64,000 bases of DNA from NCBI RefSeq assembly GCF_035582795.1, contig NC_134365.1:38978135-39042134 (forward strand). The letters are read 5' to 3'. This document shows positions 12,140 through 24,317 of this stretch, one piece after another; position 1 is the stretch's first letter, and each line of letters begins with the position of its first letter. The position numbers and the translations under genes were made by a program. This stretch comes from Mycteria americana (Eukaryota > Chordata > Aves > Ciconiiformes > Ciconiidae). The notes under the pieces are model-generated. The model did no database searches. It saw only the letters and a program-made list of their open reading frames with translations, and was not told where the DNA came from.

Positions 12140-15100
12140 GTTAATTATTTAGACCAGTGTTAAGTCTCAGGATACGTGTGCCAGATATATAGTGACTGCT
12201 CATTTTGCGTGAGGCAGAAACAAAGCTCGTGGTTCCAGACATAGCAAAGTACTTCCATGTCGCTTCAAGGTGCCTTTCTGGAACAGCAGTCAGAAAAGAA
12301 TAGTACAGATCCCTAAATACCACACTTGGTCCAGCAAAGGAGAAAAGAGTTGAAGACAGGTCTCTCACCTGAGTGTTTCCTAGTGTTAATTAATATTTAA
12401 ATACCATTTTTAAGAACATTAGCGAGTCTCGCGTAATCTTGACATTCTCAGATACTAGCAGGAAGAACAGTGGTTTATTAGTAAGCCAGAGGTTTGGATA
12501 ATCACTATTGAATTTTTAGCTAGATGTTCCTTTTAAAACTTGCTTTCGAATGATGTGCATGAGAAATATTACTCATTGGCGTGTGATACCTTTGTAGAGA
12601 TTATGGGCTGGACAATCATCTTTGTTGAATCCAGCATTTTTTCAACACTCTTGTCTGCATTGTCCCCATTTGTCCTGTTGAAGATGTTGTTTGGACAAAC
12701 CCTGCTACCTGTGAAAAACTGCTCAGGTTTTTTTAGAAGTGGAATTAGGGTGAGATTTTTCCGATGCATTTAGGGTTGAGATGTATTAACGCCAAGTGTT
12801 AATGCTGTGACTTAAAAAGCAGAAGCATCACTTCTTTCTCCTGCAGCAACAAAGCAGCTCAGCAGTCCCTGTTCATTTAAAAAGAATGAATTATGTATTT
12901 TACTCCGTGTCCAACTCTGCAGGTTTTGCCTACAAGGACGGCTATTAGTGGCATTACCTCTACAAAACATGTGTTGTCCAGTTCAGTAAAAAATCCACGG
13001 TGCTGCCTTCTCCAGAAGGATGTGTCTACTAAGAGCAGCCTAGAGAGTGGATTTACACTCAACAGATCTGTAATCGCTGCAGTGGCTGTCAGCCCGCTAC
13101 CGCTTGGGATCGAAATGTCCACGCTGCGGTTAATAACAGCCAGCTTTAGGATATGTGCTGGTTGAGCGGGCTGTAGCATGCAGGTCCTGTCTTGGTCTGG
13201 CAAAAAGGTCCTCTGCTAAGACACCAGCTGTGCTTGAGCTTTCTCCCTCCTAAAAGCGAGGCATCTAAGTTACATAAACAAGGGGAAGGGGAAAGGCCAT
13301 GTTGAGACATACCCTATAGGTCTTTTACTTTTCAGGAAAGCACAGCCATATCAAATTGATATGTCAAGTACACTTACTTACTTAATTTAAAGGAAAATAT
13401 TTTTGACAGCAGTGTTTGATTTTAAGCCTGTTTCAGAAATGTTTGATACTGAGCATGCAGAAAAGCAGCCAGAACTATGTAGTAGTGGTCGTTACGCTAA
13501 GAAATTGAGTGATCCAGGTAAATTTCTACTGTAAATCCCTAAACTTGGCCTACTGTCATCTGTGTGAGATCTTACTGACCATTCTGTAAGCATGCATCAT
13601 TTGGAACACATCTGCATTGTATTACATCCTAATCCAGTTATCCCATACTGTGTTTGGTTTTTAGAGATCCTTGCCTGAGAAAAATAGATTTTAAAATGAC
13701 TTTAGAAGATGGTTGTCTCTATATCTTAATGAGTCAGCCATTGAAGTGATTGATTCATTAAATCTAATACTTGGTGTTAGACATCTAATCTAATTGGAAA
13801 TCTAATATCTCTGCTAAAATATTAAACACATTCATTAATACCTGCCAACAAAATAATTGTAACTGCAAGTCAACCCTTTTAATGGTGCTTTCATGATTCC
13901 TGGCCAAAATACATAATTGTTCACAACTGTCGTGCAGCTCCTTTAAAGCACTATGTCCGAAGTTAGCAGCTGTGTTTTAGATGCTACCGCCTTTCCTTTA
14001 ACTGAAAATCACTGCTGGGGCAGGATTCTGCTTAATCATCTCTGTGAGGCCTCTGAAGGGAAGGACGGAGCTGACAGTTAAAGTATTAACATAATTATAG
14101 TTATTTATGAATCTTCCAATAACCTTAAGTTTTGGGGAACCTAGCCCTTTATATTCAAACATTAATTTCTCCTTTTTCAAGAACAACTGTAACAAGGAGA
14201 GAGTGGTCTGTCAGCTGGCTTCTGAAGCATCACTTCCAAGGTATTTCCTAAGTACTGGATCTCAGTTGGAAGACTCCTGTGCTCTAGTATATAGCAAGAC
14301 TGAAATATCTGATTTTACATGGCTGTGATGCAAGTCATTCCAGGCAAAAAGTCCAAAAAAGGCCCCAAACCCCACATAAGCTCCTCTGGCAAATTAAAAA
14401 AAAACCAAACAAAAAACCCCCCAACTTTTATAAAAAAATTAATTATCTTAAAAAAAATTAGACTCACAAGCCCTCTATCATGCCTCTGGGTTCGTTCCTT
14501 AAATACTAGCAGCCTCTCCGCAAACAAATCACACAGTGTGGACTTTAACTCCCAGGGCTGCCGAGGCAGACTCTGAATTTCCCAGGTTAGTGGAGAGTTT
14601 CTTTGTGGAAGGCTTCCTTGCCTAGCGCGTGTCCTGCCTGCGTTAGAGCAGGGGGATTGCACCTCCGTTGTCAGGTCTGGGACGGCCTTACAGCTAAGCT
14701 GCTGGTTTTCTGAAGTCCTTTGCAATACACATGGCTACACAGCTTATCTTGAAGATCTGTGTACTTTTTTGAGGGTGTGGAATAGGGCCGTATTTGAGAT
14801 TGCTTGAGCCAGAAGTTCATCCTGGAAAGGTGGGATTTACAGTCCCACTTAAAAAAGCCTTTGGTCGCCAACATTAAGTAGTAATTTTAGCAGAGTTTGC
14901 TTGGACTTGGGACTGACTTATGACTTTGCCCTCTCCTAAACCAGTTTGCTTGTTTGATTTTTATACAATGATTGTTTACAACTGCATATTAGCCTAGATT
15001 AGAAGGAATGCGATGGAAAGTGCGGCAGCTCATCCTGAAGAACTTCAGGAGCGGACATTTCCAAAGATAAATTTTCACAGGCAACCATATTTTTGTATAA

Positions 15101-16480
15101 CTCCATACTGAATAACTTAATGTGTAGATCGTGATCAGTATGACCTCATCTGGGGGAGGGGGGGCTGCTGTTTGTGCTCACAGGAGGAAGGCGATGTGCA
15201 CGCAGGGGTTGGTGGCAGGGAGAGGGTGGTGCCTTGTTGGGTGGCAGCCTGTGTTCCAGCAGGCTTCATAACTAATTATGAAGTCACAGGTTTAGTTAAC
15301 ATTTGGCCCAACTATTTCCTTTGTGGATATCACATTCAAATGTTATTCGGAGCAAAAATTAGTCTTTCAGTAGTGTTTAGGCTTGGGACAGCATCAGATA
15401 AAATAACTTTTCCTGTGCAGCAGGCTGGAGCTCTAGTACACACTAGGTACCAGTGTAAAAGCGCGTGGCTCAAGGTATGTGGCAGGACCAGCTGGTTCCC
15501 AGCCATGCTGCGGTGCCAACGGTTTGAATATTTCTTTGCCAGTCTCAGAAATATATGTTGTGGCTGGTATTTCATATTGGGCTGCTTAGGACTTTTGCCC
15601 AGAGATGGAAATGCACACGCAATCTCAAAATACTTAGAAAATTGCCATGGCTACATCTACGTCCTGCGTGGAGTGGATGCCAGATGTTAGGCATTACCTG
15701 GATAGTGACTTCTCCCTTAAACTTTCTCCAGAATCGTGTTGCTTTTCTCTTCACGTTCTTATGAAACTTGCACGTCGCTGAGAGGTTGCACTGCTGTGGT
15801 TACACTCGGGAAGCACTTAGGAGGCAGCTGAAGGTGTCAGTCCTGTCAGGTATTATTTTGGGGGAAGAAATCCCAAGCAGAGCTCCTCCTCCATCTAAAA
15901 TACACACCTGGAACATTTTCAAATGGATATGATTTTACTGAAGAGCTAAGGGGAACAAAAGTTTCTGACCTCATGATGTTTTTGTCTTTCTAATACAAAA
16001 AAGGGAGTAAATTTTGCAGTGCTGGAAAATGTTACTTAAACATTCTTTGCATCCTATGTTCCAGGAAGTAGAGGGCATCATTCATCTAATTTAAGTTTGT
16101 GTTAATAGTATTTTAGGGCAATATTAGGGAACATCCTTGTGTCTACTAGGCACTCTAGAAATAAACAATACCTGCATAAACCACCCCAAATATTCTGTAG
16201 CTTTTTTTCGAGAGATGTGTAGAAGCAGACCTTCGGGCACGTATGCGTTCTGTTTGGGAGACCAGTTGCAGCAGTGGTTATGATGATCTGGCTGCTTGCA
16301 GACAGGAGCTTTCCAGAGGCAAATTGGCAACAGATGCATTTTTTTAACTAATGTTTTTAATTGGCTGTGCTGTGCTGAATTTTGTAGGGGAATTAATACT
16401 CTAAGGTAAGCCACAAAATTCTAATGATGTGCTGATAAAAATATATAGAAGTCAGTTCTTTCTCTCTGTTTTTCTTTTAG
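12140..16480. other. Former IRAK3 intron
   Basis: No gene is supported. At 12877-13203 both strands stay open for 90-108 codons without any recognised family. A 172-codon plus frame at 15172-15690 is not recognised and is of a length expected once or so by chance in 64 kb. Confidence 0.55.
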
Positions 16481-16523
16481 GAAACACTTAGTGTAGCATG
16501 CATCCCTGAATCTCATTATTAAG
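16481..16523 (+). pseudogene. IRAK3: IRAK3 pseudoexon: linker between death domain and kinase (candidate)
   Basis: A 43-nt segment is bordered by a strong TTTTTCTTTTAG acceptor and AAG/GTAAAA donor. It reads ETLSVACIPESHY and then TAA. The human linker has ET..V, then IPEH in the same order. The match is short, so it rests on position, borders and the ET/IPE residues. The in-frame TAA adds another lesion if the assignment is right. Confidence 0.55.
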
Positions 16524-17898
16524 GTAAAAAAATACTTAAATATGTTTTGACTGACAGTTTCTAGCAGCACCGATGTGGGAAAAGATGCTTTTTGTCAGCC
16601 CCACATATAATTATAATTCTCACTGAAATTCTTTCTGTAAATAGGTTGATGCTGGGAATATAGTTTGAGAAGCTCACATACTTTCCTGAAATTTATGCTT
16701 CCCATGATGGCAATAAATTACAAAACTCATGTTAAGTGCCTTCTAGTTCTCAGAATACAAATGTAGATTTTTCCTTCAGAGGCTTACTGTCATTCTGCAT
16801 CTGTGAAGTTTGTTACTTCTACACAGAATAGAAAACAAATATAAAACTGCTGCATTTTTGCAATTTTATAGATGTTTTAATTCATCAACAATCTAGCAAT
16901 ATGTAGATACCATTTATGGTATCATTCATGGTATTTCTAAATACAGACTAACTTTTGCACAGTTTTATTTTGGCTGTGAAACTGTAGCTTCATCTCTTAG
17001 GTTACATCAGCCTAAGCACTAGATGTGTACCACCATGTCCCATCCCACTGATACAACTATCCTGAACTAACAAAGGATAAAGCTTCTACTTTAATTAGTA
17101 TATCTCTGGGACAGTGTTTTTCTGTGACAGAAAAGTCTTTTATGTGAAAAGTTCTTGATTAACAAAACCCCAATCAGGTTTCTGACAATAGAGAAAGTGG
17201 GTTTATGTATCAAAATATGTATTGCTTTCAAACATAAAGTGTTTTAAAATTAATATTTTTAAAAATACATACATTCTAAATAGCAAAAAAGAAAAGATTT
17301 TGCTTTCCTGATAAGTCCATTACCAACTCAGCAACATTACTCTTGTGACACATATGAAAAAGTAGGCTAATACAAGTCTTTGTGAAATATCATGGATCCA
17401 CACCCAAAGGACAGAAAATCATCCACTGTACGTCTGGCAACATAAAAAAATGAACAGCAATAATGCTATTTTGTTTACATCACTTTATTACTTAGCATTT
17501 GGTTCTTTCTAAAAATGCATTACCACTTTGTTATTATTATTTACTTTTGTTGTAAACCTTGTTTTGGTCTTTGGAGAGATTGAAGAGCTCCCAAATGCGA
17601 GGAATGCAAAAGAGGCTTAAAGTTTCCCATATGTCTCCAGCTCTGTTCCTGCCTTCAGCACCAGTTAAGTGCTGAAGTCCCCAGTGCTGGTTCTAGATCA
17701 CAGCATTGCTGTGGTTCTAGATCACAGCATTGCTGCTCTGAACTGCGGTCTCTGGACAGAGGGAAAATCCCCTGCAAGAGAGTCTCACTTTTCTCTCTGT
17801 CTCATAGTCCCAGAGACCAGCTTCAGCATCCTTGTACCACTCTCTTTTCAATTATTAGTTTTAATTCTGTGGACGCAGCAGTGAAAAGAGTGTAATAG
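16524..17898. other. Former IRAK3 intron
   Basis: AT-rich DNA without gene signal. A 24-bp unit is duplicated in tandem at 17688-17735. Confidence 0.55.
17688..17735. repeat. 24-bp perfect tandem duplication
   Basis: Two identical, directly adjacent copies of a 24-bp unit that starts TGGTTCTAGATC, at 17688-17711 and 17712-17735, about 165 bp before the next IRAK3 remnant. Confidence 0.95.
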
Positions 17899-18127
17899 TG
17901 GTGACAAAAAGGGGAAAAGAACCATGAAGCTGTTAGAATTCTATAAATGGTTGATAAATAATGCTCAACTTTCTATGAAAAACCTTGCACCCCCATATCA
18001 ACTTAAAACCATCAGAGATACAACAGAAAACTTCAGTGAAAACTTGCTGGTTGGAGAGCAAAAGTTCTTTGAAGTCCACAAAGCAGATACTCAGAATCAA
18101 AAATATGCTATTAATTTTTTGAAACAG
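17899..18127 (+). pseudogene. IRAK3: IRAK3 pseudoexon: start of kinase N-lobe
   Basis: The open frame from about 17885 contains YQLKTIRDTTENFSENLLVG, then EQKFFEVHKADTQNQKYAINFLKQ, and ends at the donor CAG/GTGTAG. It follows the IRAK3 segment FQNIIEGTRNF..FLIGEGEIFEVYRVEIQNLTYAVKLFKQ residue for residue. The glycine loop GEGEIFEV is reduced to GEQKFFEV, and the conserved ATP-site lysine (AVK) is Asn (AIN, AAT instead of AAA/AAG). The exon has no stop; its exact 5' border is unclear because candidate acceptors give inconsistent phases. Confidence 0.85.
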
Positions 18128-19913
18128 GTGTAGGCTAGAAATAAGGCTGCTGTATGAAAACAAGATTGCTGCCTTACTAAGATCTTGCCCAATATTTCCT
18201 TTTCTTCTCAGTTGAAACAGTCTTAACTTTCTCAGGCAATGTATGTTGCACACGGATAAGCGAAGTATTCCAGAGAATGGATTGGTACTGAAGATATTGA
18301 TGAGATACTCTATTATTTCTGGCAGTGGTTTTCGTCTACACTAGCTTTAAGACTATTACCTGTGCAATTTCAGAGATTTCACATGGAAATGTTGGACTGG
18401 ATCTAACAGTGGGTTATGGCAAAGTAGTCCAAAGTGTGTGAAAAAATATAAATATAAGTAACAGAAAATACTTTAAAATAAGGCTGAATTTTGGTTTAAT
18501 ACTGATGGTTGCTTGTTTTAATAATGGGTACTCCTCCCTGATGTCCAAAACATTCATTTTTTGCATAATTCCATTCAGGAGATGGTTTTTTTTTTTCTAG
18601 TTTTCTTTATTTGTCTGTGCTAAAGAGTACAGAAGCCTAGAGACTGACCTTGCTTGTAATTCAAAGTATGTTCAGGAGCAACTTGAACATCTTGGAAACA
18701 GTGCATGTTTCAGCTCCACTGTTTCAAACTTCCTGGTCATGTTGAGGTTTGATTTCAGTATGCTTTAAATAATTATAGTTTTCCTGAAGGTCGGGCTTAA
18801 AAGAAATATCATGAGCAGTGCAACATTAAATAATAGAAGTTTTCTGAAATTTGGGGTAAGTATCTTTACAAATAAATACAAATCAGTAAGGGGACTTTGA
18901 ACTTCCTCTGTACTGATGGGGGCTGAGATAACTAAGCCGGAATCAGTAGAGATGTGCCCTCATATTCCACCACATGTATGTGCAGTCTTTGGGTGAGGTT
19001 AGTGGCCATCCCTTTGAGGTAGCAGGCCAGGCAGGTGGTGCTGTATGTAATCTGAGTCTTGTAAGTGTTAATTTTATCTATGTTTATTTTGGTGTGGGTT
19101 TTTGAAGGCTGCTGGGTGGTTTTAATAGGAGGAAAATTTTAACTAAATGACTTGAAATTCCACCCCATGGGATAAACATGGAGTTTAGGATAGAACAAAA
19201 GAAGAAGGGAAAATTAACTTGCCTTTTGCTGTCAAGAATGTTACAGACAACTCATTGGCTAGTGGTATCGAGGCATCAGCGGTGATAGAAGGTATCAATA
19301 AATTTTATTGAATTTATGAACTTTTGGAAATACTGTAATAATTTTCTTGGGTTTTGTTATGTGGTGTTGTCTGTTGCAATTTTGCGGTGGTGACTGAGAA
19401 TCCAAGCTCCCTGCCATCAAAGCTGAAGAGGCACAGGCTTTTTGCGTGCTTGTTTTTGGGAGGACTTGCTATCAGTCTGATTTCTGTTAACGGTTGTTTA
19501 ATTAAAATATAATTGCAGAAGAAATGGTACTGATTAGCATATATGTGTTCCCACAAAGTGCAACTTATTCCTATTCATTACGGACAAGAGTGTGAACTTG
19601 ATCTCTTACAGCCGTCCTGGAAACACTCCCAACGCAAGAGTGCTCCTGGGACCTTGTGCCTGTCTGCAAGCAAAGGAAAAGGAAAAGTCTTTGGTATCTT
19701 CCCTGGCATATGTTTATTCTTACCTTTTATTCTGGCAAACACACCACTTCTTGCATGTTCCCCTGTGGCCTGAGTATTGGATGTAAGCAAGGTAAATGCC
19801 TTTGCTTTTTCCCTTTATGATAGAGGAGTTGCATCCCACATTAACAAGCCTTAAGAACATCTGTGCGCTGTAACTCACATATTGATTATATATGTTTCCT
19901 GGCTAATATATAG
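18128..19913. other. Former IRAK3 intron
   Basis: No feature is recognised in this AT-rich stretch. Confidence 0.55.
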
Positions 19914-20095
19914 ACAAAACATATGAAGAAACAGTGGAAACTCTTTCATTCAGAAATTGAAGCTTTGCAGTTCTGAGTTGATTTTATGTTTTAGCTTTTC
20001 CTTTTCACATTAACTTCTTGCCAAGCTGCATGTAAACCTCCTTTGTCTAGAAAATGCAACCTTTTCAAGAGTAAAATATTCCAGGGGTTAGCTGA
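19914..20095 (+). pseudogene. IRAK3: IRAK3 pseudoexon: kinase N-lobe continuation
   Basis: After ATATATAG the plus strand reads TKHMKKQWKLFHSEIEALQF and then TGA at 19974-19976. It starts in phase 0, as the previous exon demands. IRAK3 has KKHWKRFLSELEVLLLF at this point. Beyond the stop, similarity can be followed only in pieces: around 20045-20075 a frame reads CLENATFSR where the family has CL..RNGTLFDR. Further stops and indels follow, so the 3' border is approximate. Confidence 0.78.
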
Positions 20096-23000
20096 AACTG
20101 GTCTTAACAGTGCTATTCTTCTGGCTTCATGCCTATGGAAGTGGTTAATGGTTGGAATTTATGTCACAGAACACATAATAATTTGTTAGAAGAAACTGGA
20201 TTCAGTCACAGCACAGGCGTTTTTCTCTTCCTGTCATTATATTTTGTGAGGATTTACTTATTTCCTGCAATCTCAGCCCATGTGAAGAAGCGAATGATAA
20301 AATTTCTGCATAATTTTTCTGAGAATACATTTATACTCCAGATGACCTTTGGAGTAAATTTGAACTATTAGATTTTCCCACATATTTATAGCTGTGGCCG
20401 TGCATTTTTGCCAGCAAATCTTGCAGGCTTTATCCACCAAACATTTATTTATGGTAAAAAAACCAATTTGCACTTGGAACACTATAGAAAAAGTTCAAAG
20501 CCATTACAGTTGAAGTTAAGCTTTCATTTATAGTCTTATTTTTTCTGTATTGTCATCAGCCAATGTTACATTCAAATTCATAACCTAAGATGACTGTTTA
20601 CTTCATTTAATTCCTTTCTGTGCTGATAACTATTGCCTGTGAAAGTGATTTTCCTGAGACCACACAGGCATATATAAAATACTGGTCCTTTTCTTTCTAC
20701 TGAGCTATCAAGGATTCCAAAGCTACCTTATGCCTAGGTTTCTTCATCCAAGCTTGCTTGAACTAGATGGATATTTCTCAGAGAATGGGCTGTTTTGCTT
20801 TATATGAAGAAAAAATAATGTGGAAGTCTTAATTTACAAATAAATACTGGCAATTCCATTTTGCGTCAGCCTTTATCAAAATATTTGCTTATACTATACG
20901 AGGTATCCTGTTGTTGACTACATAAAAATATATTCCCAAAGCAAAAATGTTTGCTGGAGAGTACTTTTGGCTTGAGAATTCGATCTGGATTTGTGTTTGG
21001 GATTTTCTGCTTCCCTGTGTGGCTACATACTGCTCTGTACATCTTGCCACACCATGGGACGCCAGGGCTGTTACGTTACTTCCACCCTGGACAATATCCG
21101 TGTAAGCTGGTTCTCGGTAGGCATCACCAAATGATGCTCCTGAAGAAACCTGGAACTTGGAGAAAGGAGGAACACTCACGTGCGATTGAGCAGAGGCCCC
21201 CATGGACAAATACCTGGGTGTACAGAGTCCAGGGACAGACGGTGCTGGGCAATACAGCTGTGGTACTGGAAGCGCTGCTCTTCACAGATTTACATTAACT
21301 CATGGTTTCCTCGAGCAATGACCGTGAACGTATGTTAAGGCCCCAATTCACCAGTGCCATTAAGAACTGTTTCTTTTTAAACATACCTTTAAATCTGGTC
21401 TCAAAATACACATTTTAGTGCTTTGCTGAACTGGGGATTAAGTGTGGCACCTGTGTTATCTTATACACTGAGTTTATGCACCGCAGGCATTGAAGAGGGT
21501 CAAATGGGAGATCATTTATCCTAATTACTGTGATGTAAGAGGAGCAGCAGGGGGTAGAGAGGCAAAAATTTCTTTAATCCTGCCACGTACAGAACAAAAG
21601 CATTTTCAGCACCCTTTCAAGACGTGTGATGGCGCATAATCTCCCACGTCTCCGTCAATCCTTTTATAACCGCGCTTAAAATGGATTTGCCCTGTCAACA
21701 TTAGTTGAGAAACCCTTGTTGCCAATAATTGAAACCTGCAATAGCAATAGATTTTTCCTAAGATTAAATGGGCTTTGAAAGCCTCCAGTATAACTCAATG
21801 TAAAACACTCTCGTTACCGCTGGTCATACCGACGCAATCTCTTCAATGTCTGTTTTAAGCATTTCTTTTTTGTAAAGGTAAGAAAAAGAAGGTGTTGAGA
21901 GTCTCGGTATTGCAAATACATTTGTACTTCTTCAGCAGTATTGTCATAATTTGTACTGAAAAAGAGTAATATGAACTTCAACCCCTCTGAAAATGTTGCA
22001 AGGTTATTTCTTAATTTTGATGACAAAGCTCAACTGTGTGGCATTTAATGAAGAAAACAAATTAGACCCTCCAGGTGGAGGGAGTGTATAGGAGGCTCTA
22101 TATCAAAGCCCTTCAGTGAATATCCAATCTATATTCAAAAGCAGAAGGGTAGCAATTATCATATGGTGTTTTTTTTAAGTTTGCCATTTACTGTTGTGCT
22201 TTTTGAAGTGGAATTTTTGTATTACACAGAGCACATATTTAGTTACAGTGCCTCTGTTTTTATTGTGACGGTCTCTCGCTATCCTGGCAAACTTGTCTGA
22301 ATATATTAATAGGAATAGCCGAAGCTTTTCAGTATTTGCATGCTATCCAGCCCTGCCCTGCTATATGTGTCAGAATAGCAAGGTATGTCATAGAAATGAC
22401 ATTTTCATACATGCTGTATAGTACGCATACACAGAGAGCAGTAGGAACTAGCATGGCATGACATGTATTTAGACAGCAACCTCCCTATAGATTATAACTG
22501 CTTAATTCTGTCAAAACTTTTTGGTTTTCAAATCTTTGGGTAATGAATAATTTACTTAGTGTTGCCCAGTTGCCTAGTTTTGTGAAGAGCTCTTAGCAGA
22601 ATGAAAGGCATTAAAGTGACCTGGTTCTGCAGCAGGGAAACCCATTTCAGCTCAGCCCGGGGCTGTCAGTCCCTGCTCCAGCTACGGTGTAGGTGACCCC
22701 ATCCCCACTTGCAGACTGACTTTCCAGCTTGGCCTCAGGCCTGTCGTGTCACCACAAATCGGTCTGGCAGCGGGGCTGGGGGATGTCCCTGCCTGCCCCC
22801 CCAGCCTGCCCCGCTCCCTTGCTGGGTCGGTGAGATGGGCCCTGGCCTGCCCACCCCCATGGGGGTCCCCATGGGTCCTGGCACCCTGGCCCCTTGCAGT
22901 GACTGTGGGTGCTCAGTCCTTCCCTAAACATCATACAGGTGAAACCTTGATCCTCCTCAAATTTTTGTTGAGATCAGTGAGCCTGTGAGTGGGAGTCGTG

Positions 23001-23707
23001 GTGCACTTGCAGAAGATTCGTTGTAAAACAAGAGGATGAATTTTGCAGTTTCAACCGTGGTTGAAACTTCCTGGCTATTCTCAGTTATATGAATGAAAAA
23101 ATTGCGCTATAGTTCATCTATAGCTCATCTATAGAAGGTAATCTATAGTTAGGTATATAGGTATCGTTCATCTGTAGAAGGTAATCACGTCTGTCTTCTC
23201 CACATAATGTGAATTCAGATGGATGGATTTTACAGGAACTAATACACAAAGATTGGCTGTTTGCATGAGGCCAAGTATTTGGAATTTAAGGTCAAAAAGG
23301 AATTTGGTTTTGGAAGTTATGAACAGCTGAAGAGAGAATTTAGAATGGAAGCAACTATTACATTAGCCACGCACTACTACTAATAAATACTGAACAGTGC
23401 GGTTAGGCACTGACCCAGTGTATGCTTATTTTAAGCATCTGCTCAACTTGAAAAAATGTAAGGAATCTCACTGAAAGGGATAGACTTTTTCAGCTTGTTC
23501 TTCCAGCGTGTACATAAATGGGATTGCTTCAGAGGAGCTATAATGCACAATAAAATATTAATCTAATAAACAGGAAGAATTTGATGCATTAGGAAAATGT
23601 AAGCATTGAATTTCCTTTGCCTGATTTTTCACCCTCCCTCCCTTTTTTCTCCCTCCCCCCCTTTTCTCATATGTAAGCTATATATATACATATATATATA
23701 ATTTCAG
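20096..23707. other. Former IRAK3 intron, missing kinase exon
   Basis: The exon coding for the segment before the activation loop (family IRIGILIGIS..IHYLH) should lie here but is not securely found; a weak candidate is at 20975-21060. A GC-richer patch at 22640-22910 and imperfect repeats of a TCATCTATAG-type unit at 23107-23187 are the only other structures. An AT-dinucleotide tract lies at about 23679-23702. Confidence 0.5.
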
Positions 23708-23898
23708 TACAAACATACTTTTGGATGACCATAATCAACCAAAAATATTGGATTTTGCTGTGTCATGTCTGAGATCCCATGTGGTACTTCAGATTTGCAC
23801 TGAGAGTATGGATACCAGTAAGTTCTGGAGATACATGCCAGAGAAGTTATTAAAATGGGGCAAACCCTCTGTAAAATTATGTCTACAGCTGTGGAATA
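23708..23898 (+). pseudogene. IRAK3: IRAK3 pseudoexon: activation segment, frameshifted
   Basis: After ATTTCAG it reads TNILLDDHNQPKILDFAVSC, then LRSH, and later RYMPEKLLKWGKPSVK. IRAK3 has ANILLDDQFQPKLTDFAMAHFRSH and WYMPEEYIRQGKLSIK. Then the frame breaks: the family TDVYSFGI continues only in the next frame as VYSCGI from 23881. Two bases are missing between AAA and GTC, removing the conserved Asp. In the original frame a TAA follows at 23917-23919. The exon ends at GCAAGT, either a GC-type donor or a damaged GTAAGT. Confidence 0.9.
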
Positions 23899-24175
23899 GC
23901 AAGTATCAACTTCTGTAAACCAATAAACAAATCTTTTTTTCTAAATTATCTGATTGGGAGACGGGATGATCTTAATCTTTTAGCATTATTTGATTTAATG
24001 TTAAATATTGTGCAATGATTTTACCATTATAAGGAATGTAAGCAATAAAGAATAAAATCACTTGCTAAAAAAGATAACTATTAAAAGATATTTAATAGCT
24101 ATAGTTAGTTATTAATGGTTTATTAATATTTTATGATCTCAAAAAATAGCCTAACTTTATTTTGAACTATTTTAG

Positions 24176-24236
24176 GATATAATGGAAGTTTTGACAGGCT
24201 TTGAAGCAGAGATAAAGGGTCCAAACCGCTCTGTTA
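24176..24236 (+). pseudogene. IRAK3: IRAK3 pseudoexon: kinase C-lobe
   Basis: A 61-nt segment between TATTTTAG and GTGAGT. It reads DIMEVLTGFEAEIKGPNRSV, matching IRAK3 IMEVLTGCRVVLDDPKHIQ, and joins the preceding VYSCGI in phase 0. With the consensus donor at 24237 it ends in phase 1, which does not fit the next exon; a weaker GTTAGT donor at 24233 would. The exon itself carries no stop. Confidence 0.82.
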
Positions 24237-24317
24237 GTGAGTCATAGTTCAAAAAGGCATGCTACGTTCCTAAATTTTTATTTTTTTTTTAATGTAACCA
24301 GGTTATACTTTTTCTAG

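Noticed and set aside
15172-15690. 172-codon plus-strand open frame.
   Set aside because: Not recognised, Cys-rich without pattern, no splice or homology evidence; about one such frame is expected by chance in 64 kb.
18725-18775. FLPGHVEV-like reading resembling PLPWHIRI of IRAK3.
   Set aside because: Short, with a stop directly after and no support from flanking residues.
20951-21298. Plus frame with RIRSGFVFGI and ALYILPHH, resembling the missing IRAK3 segment IRIGILIGIS..IHYLH.
   Set aside because: Position and order fit, but identity is low, a 5-8 residue insertion is needed, borders are not splice-like and the opposite strand is also open. Too weak to annotate.
23881-23930. Reading the activation-segment exon as intact with the C-terminal ending LCLQLWNSKYQLL.
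   Set aside because: That ending has no family match, whereas the next frame continues with VYSCGI and joins DIMEVLTG, so a frameshift is the better explanation.
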